Assembly (NCBI RefSeq): GCF_000337035.1 | Contig: NZ_AOJL01000032.1 | Location: forward strand, 1-64,000 | Direction: 5' to 3' | From: Halorubrum coriense DSM 10284 | GTDB taxonomy: Archaea > Halobacteriota > Halobacteria > Halobacteriales > Haloferacaceae | DNA: 64,000 nt | Shown here: in pieces, positions 25,096 to 33,574 of the stretch | Position numbering within the stretch: the first letter of the stretch is position 1 | Layout of the letters: each line of letters begins with the position of its first letter | Made by a program: the position numbers and the translations under genes | Notes under the pieces: generated by a model | What the model was told of the DNA's origin: nothing | What the model saw: the letters and a program-made list of their open reading frames with translations, nothing else | Database searches by the model: none

Positions 25096-28000
25096 ATGAT
25101 GGGGACGCGATCGCTTGGATGGTTGACGGCCGGTATCGTCGCTTGCTTCGTGATCGCTGGCGTTGTGCTATTAATTGCTTCAGGAACACCCACAGCTTCC
25201 GGGCAACTATGGGACGTGGATAGTGCGAGCGATCTTGAAGTTGGAACTCAGCAGCAACAATCAATCACCAATATTGAGGTTCTTGACGCCAACGAGCCGG
25301 TTAAGATTCATGTCGGAGAGCTTGTTGAAGCTGGAGCGAGGCTAGACCACAACACAACATCCTATTGGATAGATGCTGAGAAAAACTCAGTGTATTCTGA
25401 TGTATACATAGAAAACCCAAATAGCCAAAATGCGACCGTCGTTGTATCTGATTCGGCAATTTCTAGCCCCGGTCGATTTGATCTTCACATTGATAATATT
25501 GATACAACAAATGTTACGAGATATAATCAGAGTGGCTCGAAGGCCAATCGCAACATCTCTTATATCGCTGAACAGGGAAGAATAAGATCAGTTGTTGAGT
25601 TCGGCGTGTCTTTTCGGGACTCTATCGACATCAATCCAAAAAGGTATAATGAGTCCACTCAATCTATCTCTTACAATTATTCTCATAATAAATTGGATTC
25701 AAACTATTCCATTACAATTTGGGAAAATGGGACCACTGGAGGTATTGGAAGAAAAATCAAAACAATAGAGGAACCCAGTGGAAATCTATCTCTCAGAAGT
25801 ACAGATATTGAGGGCAAAACAGAACTAATCATTGGCCTACATTCTCCATCAAACAAACACGGTTTAGATGCCATTTATGAACTAGACAGAGTAGATCTTA
25901 ACATTACTGTGCCCGCCGATCTTGTTGAAGGCCCTTTTTACTATAAAAAATCTGAAAGTGAAGACAGAACTTACAGTACTCTTCTATTCGAATTTAATAC
26001 GAATCTCTCTAATTCGCAGGGGAAAATCAGAACGAACTTTTCTACAAGAGAGACAACAACAGTACGTCTGGGTACTCACTCTAAGAGTTATCATATAGAC
26101 GACAACCTGCTGTATGTTTATCCAAGTGTAGAGCAAGGTGACCAAAACAACAACATCCAGCCAGAAATTAATGGCATATCAATTGAAAACATTCGATCCA
26201 CTACAAGCAACACTCTGTATGAAGATAGAAATATTACAGTAAGACGCGTCGACCAAATCATCTCGGAAAATAAAGAATATTTAATAAATCATGGTTCAGA
26301 TATTGGATTCAATCTAAAAAAGCGAGGTAGATACATTTTCTCAAAACCTAGTGGAGAGTCTATCAAACATATAAACGCCTCTAACTCGACTCACATTCAT
26401 AAGCTGAATACTGGCAGTTTATCAACCGGTAACTACTCTCTGAATTCTAGTTCTAGAATTAGTAACGCCACAGTCAAGATTCTAAATTCAACGTTCTCAG
26501 TTGAGTCAACCGATACAGTGAGCGGGTCTCAGATACCGATTAGTATCTCTGCGAGCGGAACCAAACGGACTGCCGTCCTCAGTCTCTCTAACTCCAATAA
26601 AACCGAAGTGTATCTGGAGGAATTTCTCTTAGACAACGCCTCAAACATCAGTAGGTCCATTCCTGTTTCTCAGTCTGGCATCTATACTGTCGGAGTACGC
26701 GATCTAAATACCGGTCTCAGTACTACCCAAGATGTTAATGTTGCCAAAGGTAGAACCGCTGCTGTCCGTACGGGCTCTCAGGGTAATCCCCATAGTGGAG
26801 GCCATCTCAACCTATCTCTTAATTCAACATATAACCGCTCATCAGTTCATGTAACTGGACCTAATAACACCACTACCACACTCAAGCTGAAAACCACGAA
26901 TAGAGGCCCTACACCAGTCGAGCTCAACACCTACGCGACACCCCGGTCTCCCTCCGAATTCGTCTCTACCGGATCCGGGGTCAGCGTCGAGTCGGTCGCG
27001 GGCGATACCGATCCGCTCTCGCCCGGAACGTACGACCTCACGCTGCGTTCGGAACACGGTACCGCGGTCACCAACGACACCGCGACGGTCACCGTCGAAC
27101 CTCGCTCGACGAACGACCTGTCCGTGTACACCACGCGGCGCGTCGCCCCCGGCGGCTTCGGGAACGCGACGGGGGTTCGAGACGCGATCGCCGACGGAAC
27201 GCTCGCCCCCGCGACGTCCGCGACCGCGAACGACACGGTCGTCTACGCGGTGAACGCGACCGGCCTGACCGGGCTCCCGGCGAGCGCGAACGTCTCGCTC
27301 GACCGCGGCGCGGACCTCGCCCGACTCGACGGGCTCTCGTTCGGCGTCGCGCCGACGAACGCGAGCACTGCCGACGTTGACGCCGCCGCCGACGGGCTCG
27401 GACGAGTACCGAACGAGTCCGCGGTCCACCTCGACCGTCGCGGTCTGTACCTCGTCGCCGACGGCGACCGCGCCTTCGGCACCGAGGATCCTCCCGCGAC
27501 CGGCCGGTCGTTCGAGGCGACGTTCCGGGTCGACGACGACCGACTGCGCCGGACCGCGACGGGCGACGACCACCGGGTGACGGCCCCGCTGCGTTACGCG
27601 TCGGCCGCTCCGGGAGACGACGCCGACGGAAACGAGACGGGAGACGATCCGACGGGGGCTCCACCGGTGAGCGGCGGGCCGAACGACCCGGAGGCTCCGG
27701 GCTCGTCCGGGCCGTCGGACGGCTCCGGAGGGTCGGGCGCATCCGGCGGCTCCGGAGCCTCGGGAGGCTCGGCCGGCGGCGGGTCGACCGCCGGCGGTGG
27801 TCCGGTCGGGGGCTCGGGCGGGTCGGGAGACCCCGCCGGCTCTCCCGGCCCGGTCGCCGACGGCAACGGTACCGGCTCGGGCGTCCCGTTCGGAACCGGT
27901 GGATCGCCGGAGCTGGACGCGAACGGTTCCGCGACCGGCCCGGGGAGCGAGATATCGATCGCTCCCGGCGTGTCCGACCTCCCGCCCACGGTTGGTCCGC

Positions 28001-28329
28001 CGGAACTCTTCGGCACCGGCCGGTTCGATCGCGGCGCGGACGGCCTCTCGGCGGTCGGGCCGCGGCCGACAGACGGGGGGTCGACCGACGCCGGCGAGCG
28101 GGAGAGCAACGACGCGACCGGAGCCGGCTCGGCCGACTCGGCGGAGTCGACCGACGCTCCGGGGGACAACGATCCGTCTCCCGACGAGGCCGCCGCGCGC
28201 GACCTCGGATACGACGAGGCGCCGATCCGTTCGACCGCGTACGATCTCCCCGGTTTCGGCCCCGTCGCGTCGCTCGCGGCCCTGGCCGCCGCGTCCTTGG
28301 TCGCCCGGCGTCGCGGACGCGGGTCGTAA
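25096..28329 (+). CDS. large PGF-CTERM surface glycoprotein with AT-rich N-terminal two-fifths to three-fifths
   Basis: A 1077-residue exported protein. Residues 1-35 form a signal peptide (LTAGIVACFVIAGVVLLIAS). Residues 36-610 are encoded by DNA of about 40% G+C and contain dozens of N-x-S/T sequons (HNTT, QNAT, NVT, NIS, NYS, NFS). From base ~26925 the DNA returns to haloarchaeal composition. Residues 610-830 contain beta-rich extracellular-type segments. Residues 835-1040 are Gly/Ser/Pro/Asp low complexity. The end is YDLPGFGPVAS, hydrophobic helix and Arg cluster, the archaeosortase A signal. It probably is an S-layer-associated or adhesin-like glycoprotein. The composition break suggests recombination replaced the exposed N-terminal region. 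Start ATG 25096; ATG 25099 is also possible. Confidence 0.82.
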   Translation: MMGTRSLGWLTAGIVACFVIAGVVLLIASGTPTASGQLWDVDSASDLEVGTQQQQSITNIEVLDANEPVKIHVGELVEAGARLDHNTTSYWIDAEKNSVYSDVYIENPNSQNATVVVSDSAISSPGRFDLHIDNIDTTNVTRYNQSGSKANRNISYIAEQGRIRSVVEFGVSFRDSIDINPKRYNESTQSISYNYSHNKLDSNYSITIWENGTTGGIGRKIKTIEEPSGNLSLRSTDIEGKTELIIGLHSPSNKHGLDAIYELDRVDLNITVPADLVEGPFYYKKSESEDRTYSTLLFEFNTNLSNSQGKIRTNFSTRETTTVRLGTHSKSYHIDDNLLYVYPSVEQGDQNNNIQPEINGISIENIRSTTSNTLYEDRNITVRRVDQIISENKEYLINHGSDIGFNLKKRGRYIFSKPSGESIKHINASNSTHIHKLNTGSLSTGNYSLNSSSRISNATVKILNSTFSVESTDTVSGSQIPISISASGTKRTAVLSLSNSNKTEVYLEEFLLDNASNISRSIPVSQSGIYTVGVRDLNTGLSTTQDVNVAKGRTAAVRTGSQGNPHSGGHLNLSLNSTYNRSSVHVTGPNNTTTTLKLKTTNRGPTPVELNTYATPRSPSEFVSTGSGVSVESVAGDTDPLSPGTYDLTLRSEHGTAVTNDTATVTVEPRSTNDLSVYTTRRVAPGGFGNATGVRDAIADGTLAPATSATANDTVVYAVNATGLTGLPASANVSLDRGADLARLDGLSFGVAPTNASTADVDAAADGLGRVPNESAVHLDRRGLYLVADGDRAFGTEDPPATGRSFEATFRVDDDRLRRTATGDDHRVTAPLRYASAAPGDDADGNETGDDPTGAPPVSGGPNDPEAPGSSGPSDGSGGSGASGGSGASGGSAGGGSTAGGGPVGGSGGSGDPAGSPGPVADGNGTGSGVPFGTGGSPELDANGSATGPGSEISIAPGVSDLPPTVGPPELFGTGRFDRGADGLSAVGPRPTDGGSTDAGERESNDATGAGSADSAESTDAPGDNDPSPDEAAARDLGYDEAPIRSTAYDLPGFGPVASLAALAAASLVARRRGRGS

Positions 28330-28431
28330 CGCCACGCCCAGCGGCTGCTCCGTCTGCGCGTCGCCGGAACGGGTCACCGCGGTCCGACGACCGCCGGTAC
28401 GCTTTTGCGCGGCGACGCCGTTCGACCCGGT

Positions 28432-28599
28432 ATGAACGCGACGATCACACCGCCGAAGGAGCGCGCGTGCGAACTGTGCGGGCGCGAAGAGCGGTGGGAC
28501 GACGAGGCCGACGGGTGGCGCATCGCGGACGACCCCGGCAACGTCTACTGTATCCACGAGTGGGACATCAACGGGACGTTCGTCCCCCTCGAAGAGTGA
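28432..28599 (+). CDS. HEWD-family small zinc-like protein
   Basis: A 55-residue protein: MNATITPPKERACELCGREE, then WDDEADGWRIADDPGNVYC and IHEWDINGTF. The conserved His-Glu-Trp-Asp gives the family name used for haloarchaeal proteins. Cys-x2-Cys plus a later Cys and His may bind one zinc ion. Function unknown; small haloarchaeal zinc-finger proteins often modulate other factors. It has its own ATG at 28432, just 102 bases after the surface gene, with a GCTTTTGCGC box ~30 bases upstream. Confidence 0.82.
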   Translation: MNATITPPKERACELCGREERWDDEADGWRIADDPGNVYCIHEWDINGTFVPLEE

Positions 28600-28750
28600 T
28601 CGGCGGCTGAACGTTCTGCCACTTCTCTCGGAAAACGTGAAACGTTCGAGACGCGTCGCCGGTAGACGGGTTGGATTGGTACTCGGTACCGCGTAACTTC
28701 TGATCGATCCCAAAGTGTGTGATCTATTCACCACCCGTTATGAATAATTA

Positions 28751-28760
28751 CCTTATATTC
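28751..28760 (+). promoter_or_regulatory. TATA box in the AT-rich upstream region of gltB
   Basis: The 230 bases before gltB are unusually AT-rich for this genome. CCTTATATTC at 28751-28760 is the best TATA box and would give a leader of roughly 50 bases. A weak hairpin ACCC...GGGT at about 28785-28798 lies in that leader. Nitrogen-dependent control is expected for the gene but no site was recognised. Confidence 0.45.
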
Positions 28761-28831
28761 CCTAATGTGTGTACGATGGATCCTACCCCTATCAGGGTCA
28801 TACCTTTACCTGTTCACTCGTGAGCAGACGT

Positions 28832-31800
28832 ATGACCAAGTCACGTAGTACCACCCGGGGCGTACGCGACTCGGAGTCCTCGGGTCAGGAGGGGGGACTC
28901 GCGGATCCGACGGACGACCGTTCGAACTGCGGTATCGGCGGGGTCGTCGACCTCGACGGCGCGCCGACGCACGAGACCGTCACGGACGCGGTCACGCTGC
29001 TCGAGAACCTCGAACACCGCGGGACGACGGGCGCGGAAGAGAACACCGGCGACGGTGCGGGGATCATGGTCGCGCGGCCCGACGAGTTCTTCCGCGAGGT
29101 CGTCGACGCGGACCTGCCGGACGAGTACGCCGTCGGCTCCGTGTTCATGCCGCCCGAACCCGGCGTTCAGGCCGAGATCCACGACGTCATCGCCGAGGTG
29201 TGCGCGGTCTACGGGCTGGAAGTGCTCGCGTGGCGGTCGGTCCCGACCGACAACTCGGACCTCGGCGCGACGGCGCTCGACTCGGAGCCGGAGGTGTCGC
29301 AGGTGTTCGTCGCGCCCGTCGAGGGCGCGGGGCTCGCCCAGCGGTTCACCGAGGTGGGGAACCGCCCCGACGACGCCGACCCCGACCTGCTCGGTTTCGA
29401 CCGCGCGCTGTACGCCGCCCGCCGCGAGATCGAGAACGCGGTGTCCGGGGTCGACGGCGCCGGCCGCTTCTACGTCTGCTCGCTCGACCGCCAGCGCGTC
29501 GTCTACAAGGGCCTGCTGATGGGGTCGCAGATCGCCGACTACTACCCGGACCTGACCGACGAGCGGTTCGCGAGCCACGTCGCCTTGGTCCACGCGCGGT
29601 TCTCGACGAACACGCTCGGCGCGTGGCACCTCGCGCACCCGTACCGCAACATCGTCCACAACGGCGAGTTCAACACGATCCGCGGGAACGTCAACTGGAT
29701 GCGGGCCCGCGAGAACGACCTCGACCACCCGGCGTTCGGGGCCGAGCTCGACACGATCAAGCCGGTGATCGACGACCCGAACCAGTCCGACACCGCGAGC
29801 GTCGACAACGCGCTCGAACTCCTCCTCCAGACCGACCGCGACCTCCCGCACGCCCTCCGAATGCTGATCCCGGAGGCGTTCCGCGGCGACGACCTGATGG
29901 ACGAGGACCGCGCCGACTTCTACGACTACCACGCGTCGCTCGTCGAGCCGTGGGACGGCCCGGCCCTCGTCATCGGCTTCGACGGCGAGCGGGTCGCCGG
30001 CGTCCTGGACCGCAACGGCCTCCGCCCGTGCCGCTACGAGGTGACGACCGACGACCGACTCGTCGTCGGCAGCGAGGTGGGCGCGCTCCCGACCGAGCCC
30101 GCCGACGTGCGCCGCCGCGGGCGGCTCCAGCCCGGCGAGATCTTCGTCGCAGACCCCGAGGCGGGCCGGATCGTCCCCGACGACGAGGTGTTCGAGGAGC
30201 TCACCGACGAGAAGTACGGGGAGTGGGTCGACGACGGTCAGGTCGCCCTCGACGAGATCGCCGAGGAGGACGACACTGCGGCGGGGGTCGGTGCGGACGA
30301 CGACGCGGTCGGAACCGACGCGGACGCCCCTGACGGCGGCGACGCGGACGGTCCCGAACCCACCGTCCGCGCCCATCAGGCCGCGTTCGGCTACACGACC
30401 GACTCGCTGAACCACCTCGTCGAGCCGATGGCGAAAGAGGGGAAAGACCCCGTGGGGTCGATGGGCGACGACACGCCGCTGTCCGTGCTCACCGACGTCG
30501 ACCGCCCCCTCTTCACCTACTTCAAGCAGCTGTTCGCGCAGGTGTCGAACCCGCCGATCGACTACATCCGCGAGGAGCTCGTCACCTCGCTCGAGACCCG
30601 GATCGGGAACCAGCGCAACCTGCTCGCGGAGACGCCGGAACACGCCGAGCAGATCGTCTCCGACTCCCCGGTCCTGACGGACGCCGAGACGACCGCGCTC
30701 CGCGACCTGCCCGGCCCGGGCGAGCGACGTCCGAGCGGGCCCGACGGCGACTCCGACGGCCCCGCGTTCACCTCCGTGACCGTCGACGTCACCTACGACC
30801 GCGACGACTCGCTCGTGGACGCCGTGAACCGCCTCCGCGAGGACGCCGCGGCGGCCATCGAGGACGGGGCCGACGTCGTCGTCCTCTCCGACCGCGCCGT
30901 CGGTCCCGACCGGCTCGCGGTGCCGAGCCTGCTCGCGACCGGCGCGGTCCACCACCACCTCGTCCGGAACGGGCTGCGCAACCGCGCGGGGCTCGTCGTC
31001 GAGTCGGGCGAGCCGCACGAGGTCCACCACCTCGCGACGCTCGTCGGCTACGGCGCGGACGCGCTCGACCCGTACCTCGCGTACGCCTCCATCGCCGACG
31101 TGGTCGCCGGTCCCGACGGAGCCGCGGAGGACGAGGCGCTCGCGGCGTACCGCCACGCGCTGGAGGACGGCCTCCTGAAGACGATGGCGAAGATGGGCAT
31201 CTCGACGATGGAGTCGTACCAGGGCGCGCAGATCTTCGAGGCGGTCGGCCTCGACTCCGACTTCGTCGCCGAGTACTTCGAGGGGACGGAGATCCGCACC
31301 GAGGGGATCGGCGTCGAACAGATCGAAGACGACCTCCGGACCCGCCACGCGATGGCGTTCGGCGCCGACCCCCAACTGGAGACGATCGGCGAGTACGAGC
31401 ACCGCTCGTCCGGCGTGAAACACGGCTGGAACCCCCAGACGGTCGGGACCCTCCAGCAGGCGGTCCGCGGCGGCGACTACGAGCAGTATCAGGAGTTCGC
31501 CGACCTGGTGAACGACCAGACCGAGGAGCTCCAGTCGCTGCGCGGCCTCCTCGAGTTCGACTCCGACCGCGACCCGGTTCCGGTCGAGCAGGTCGAGCCG
31601 GTCGAGTCGATCGTCGAGCGCTTCTCGACGGCCGCGATGAGCCTCGGGAGCCTCTCGCCGGAGGCCCACGAGAACAACGCCATCGCGATGAACCGGCTGG
31701 GCGCGAAGTCGAACACGGGCGAGGGCGGCGAGCCCCCGGAGCGGTTCGACACCGAGAAGGAGTGTACGGTCAAGCAGGTCGCCTCCGGTCGCTTCGGGGT

Positions 31801-33550
31801 CACCTCGGAGTACCTCGCGAACGCGGAGGAGCTCCAGATCAAGATGGCGCAGGGGTCGAAGCCGGGCGAGGGCGGCCACCTCCCCGGCGAGAAGGTGAAC
31901 GAGATGATCGCGCACGTCCGGTGTTCGACCCCCGGCGTCGGGCTCATCTCGCCGCCGCCCCAACACGACATTTACTCCATCGAGGACCTCAAGCAGCTCA
32001 TCTTCGACCTGAAGGCCGCCAGCCCGGAGGCCGACGTCAACGTGAAGCTGGTCTCGGAGGCGGGGATCGGCACCATCGCGGCCGGGGTCGCGAAGGCGAA
32101 CGCGGACGTCGTCCACGTCTCCGGTCACGACGGCGGGACGGGCGCGTCGCCGAAGACCTCGATCAAGAACGCCGGGCTCCCGTGGGAGCTCGGGCTCGCG
32201 GAGGCGAACCAGATGCTCCGCGCCACCGGGCTGCGCGACCGCATCCGCGTCTCCGCGGACGGCGGGCTGCGCACCGGGCGCGACGTCGCGGTCGCGGCCG
32301 CGCTCGGCGCGGAGGAGTACATCTTCGGCACCGCGTCGCTCGTCACCTCGGGCTGCGTGATGGCCCGGCAGTGCCACGAGAACACGTGTCCGGTCGGCGT
32401 CGCCACCCAGCGCGAGGACCTCCGCCAGCGGTTCCCCGGCCAGCCGGACCACGTCATCAACTACATGACGTTCATCGCGCAGGAGCTGCGCGAGATCATG
32501 GCCGAGCAGGGGTACACCGAGCTGGAGGAGTTCATCGGCCGGCCCGGGCTGCTCGCCCAGCGCGAGACGGACCACGAGAAGGCGAAGCACCTCGACCTCT
32601 CGGCGGTCATCGCCGAGCCCGCCGGCGAGTCCCGCACGAAGGTCCGCGAGCAGGCGCACGGCGGCATCGACGACCTGCTCGACTGGGACCTCATCGACGA
32701 GGCCGCGCCCGCCATCGAGGACGGCGCGCCGGTCGCGCTCACCCGCGACGTGCGAAACGTCGACCGCGCGGTCGGCGCGACGCTCTCGAACCGGGTCGTC
32801 TCCGAACACGGCGGCGACGGGCTCCCGGACGACACGGTCTCCTGCCGGTTTAACGGCGAGGCCGGACAGAGCTTCGGCGCGTTCCTCGCGCCGGGGATCA
32901 CGATGGAGCTGTCGGGCGCCGCCAACGACTACGTCGGCAAGGGGCTCTCCGGCGGTCGCATCGTGATCGACACGCCCGCGGAGGCGGCGTACGACCCGAC
33001 CGAGAACGTCGTCGCCGGGAACGTCTGCCTGTACGGTGCGACCTCGGGCGAGATGTACGTCAACGGCGTCGCCGGCGAGCGGTTCGGCGTCCGCAACTCC
33101 GGCGTGAAGGCGGTCGTCGAGGGCGTCGGCGACCACGGCTGCGAGTACATGACCGGCGGCGTCGTCGCCGTCCTCGGCGACACCGGTCGCAACTTCGCGG
33201 CCGGGATGTCTGGCGGTATCGCGTACGTGTACGACCCGGACGACCGGTTCGCCGACCGCGTGAACCGCGGCATGGTGTCGGTCTCCGAGACGCTCGACGA
33301 GTCCGACGAGCGGATGCTCCGCCGCCTCGTCGAGAACCACCGCGCGTACACCGACAGCGGGCGCGCGGCCGACCTGCTCGACGACTGGAACGCCGCGCTC
33401 GACGACTTCGTCCGCGTCTTCCCCGACGCGTACGCCGACGTCATCGCCGAGGGGGTCGGCGAGGACGTTCGCGAGGACCCGCCCGCGCCCGCCGCCGCGG
33501 TGCCGGGGGCCGAGGCCGACGCGGCCGGGCAGGTCTCGGGCGACGACTGA
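28832..33550 (+). CDS. gltB: glutamate synthase, large (alpha) subunit
   Basis: A 1572-residue enzyme that makes glutamate from 2-oxoglutarate and the amide of glutamine. The Ntn amidotransferase domain holds the nucleophilic Cys of NCGIGGVVDLDG after a ~30-residue leader (autoprocessing in this family exposes that Cys). The FMN domain contains HVSGHDGGTGASP. The 3Fe-4S cysteines are in CVMARQCHENTCPVG, near residue 1180. A C-terminal beta-helix has GDHGCEYMTGGVVAVLGDTG. An acidic Asp/Ala-rich insertion at residues ~478-510 separates two parts of the amidotransferase-central region. No small subunit gene is adjacent, as is common in archaea, where ferredoxin or another donor may serve. ATG 28832 preferred. 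Confidence 0.95.
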   Translation: MTKSRSTTRGVRDSESSGQEGGLADPTDDRSNCGIGGVVDLDGAPTHETVTDAVTLLENLEHRGTTGAEENTGDGAGIMVARPDEFFREVVDADLPDEYAVGSVFMPPEPGVQAEIHDVIAEVCAVYGLEVLAWRSVPTDNSDLGATALDSEPEVSQVFVAPVEGAGLAQRFTEVGNRPDDADPDLLGFDRALYAARREIENAVSGVDGAGRFYVCSLDRQRVVYKGLLMGSQIADYYPDLTDERFASHVALVHARFSTNTLGAWHLAHPYRNIVHNGEFNTIRGNVNWMRARENDLDHPAFGAELDTIKPVIDDPNQSDTASVDNALELLLQTDRDLPHALRMLIPEAFRGDDLMDEDRADFYDYHASLVEPWDGPALVIGFDGERVAGVLDRNGLRPCRYEVTTDDRLVVGSEVGALPTEPADVRRRGRLQPGEIFVADPEAGRIVPDDEVFEELTDEKYGEWVDDGQVALDEIAEEDDTAAGVGADDDAVGTDADAPDGGDADGPEPTVRAHQAAFGYTTDSLNHLVEPMAKEGKDPVGSMGDDTPLSVLTDVDRPLFTYFKQLFAQVSNPPIDYIREELVTSLETRIGNQRNLLAETPEHAEQIVSDSPVLTDAETTALRDLPGPGERRPSGPDGDSDGPAFTSVTVDVTYDRDDSLVDAVNRLREDAAAAIEDGADVVVLSDRAVGPDRLAVPSLLATGAVHHHLVRNGLRNRAGLVVESGEPHEVHHLATLVGYGADALDPYLAYASIADVVAGPDGAAEDEALAAYRHALEDGLLKTMAKMGISTMESYQGAQIFEAVGLDSDFVAEYFEGTEIRTEGIGVEQIEDDLRTRHAMAFGADPQLETIGEYEHRSSGVKHGWNPQTVGTLQQAVRGGDYEQYQEFADLVNDQTEELQSLRGLLEFDSDRDPVPVEQVEPVESIVERFSTAAMSLGSLSPEAHENNAIAMNRLGAKSNTGEGGEPPERFDTEKECTVKQVASGRFGVTSEYLANAEELQIKMAQGSKPGEGGHLPGEKVNEMIAHVRCSTPGVGLISPPPQHDIYSIEDLKQLIFDLKAASPEADVNVKLVSEAGIGTIAAGVAKANADVVHVSGHDGGTGASPKTSIKNAGLPWELGLAEANQMLRATGLRDRIRVSADGGLRTGRDVAVAAALGAEEYIFGTASLVTSGCVMARQCHENTCPVGVATQREDLRQRFPGQPDHVINYMTFIAQELREIMAEQGYTELEEFIGRPGLLAQRETDHEKAKHLDLSAVIAEPAGESRTKVREQAHGGIDDLLDWDLIDEAAPAIEDGAPVALTRDVRNVDRAVGATLSNRVVSEHGGDGLPDDTVSCRFNGEAGQSFGAFLAPGITMELSGAANDYVGKGLSGGRIVIDTPAEAAYDPTENVVAGNVCLYGATSGEMYVNGVAGERFGVRNSGVKAVVEGVGDHGCEYMTGGVVAVLGDTGRNFAAGMSGGIAYVYDPDDRFADRVNRGMVSVSETLDESDERMLRRLVENHRAYTDSGRAADLLDDWNAALDDFVRVFPDAYADVIAEGVGEDVREDPPAPAAAVPGAEADAAGQVSGDD

Positions 33551-33574
33551 GACGCAGCAAGGAGAGACCGCCGG

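Noticed and set aside
27600-28240. Gly/Ser/Asp-rich stretch in the large surface protein as a separate repeat element
   Set aside because: It is in frame and typical of the flexible spacer before a PGF-CTERM anchor.
28841-33340. A ~1500-codon open frame antisense to gltB
   Set aside because: It mirrors the gltB coding sequence and has no recognisable domains; gltB motifs are on the plus strand.
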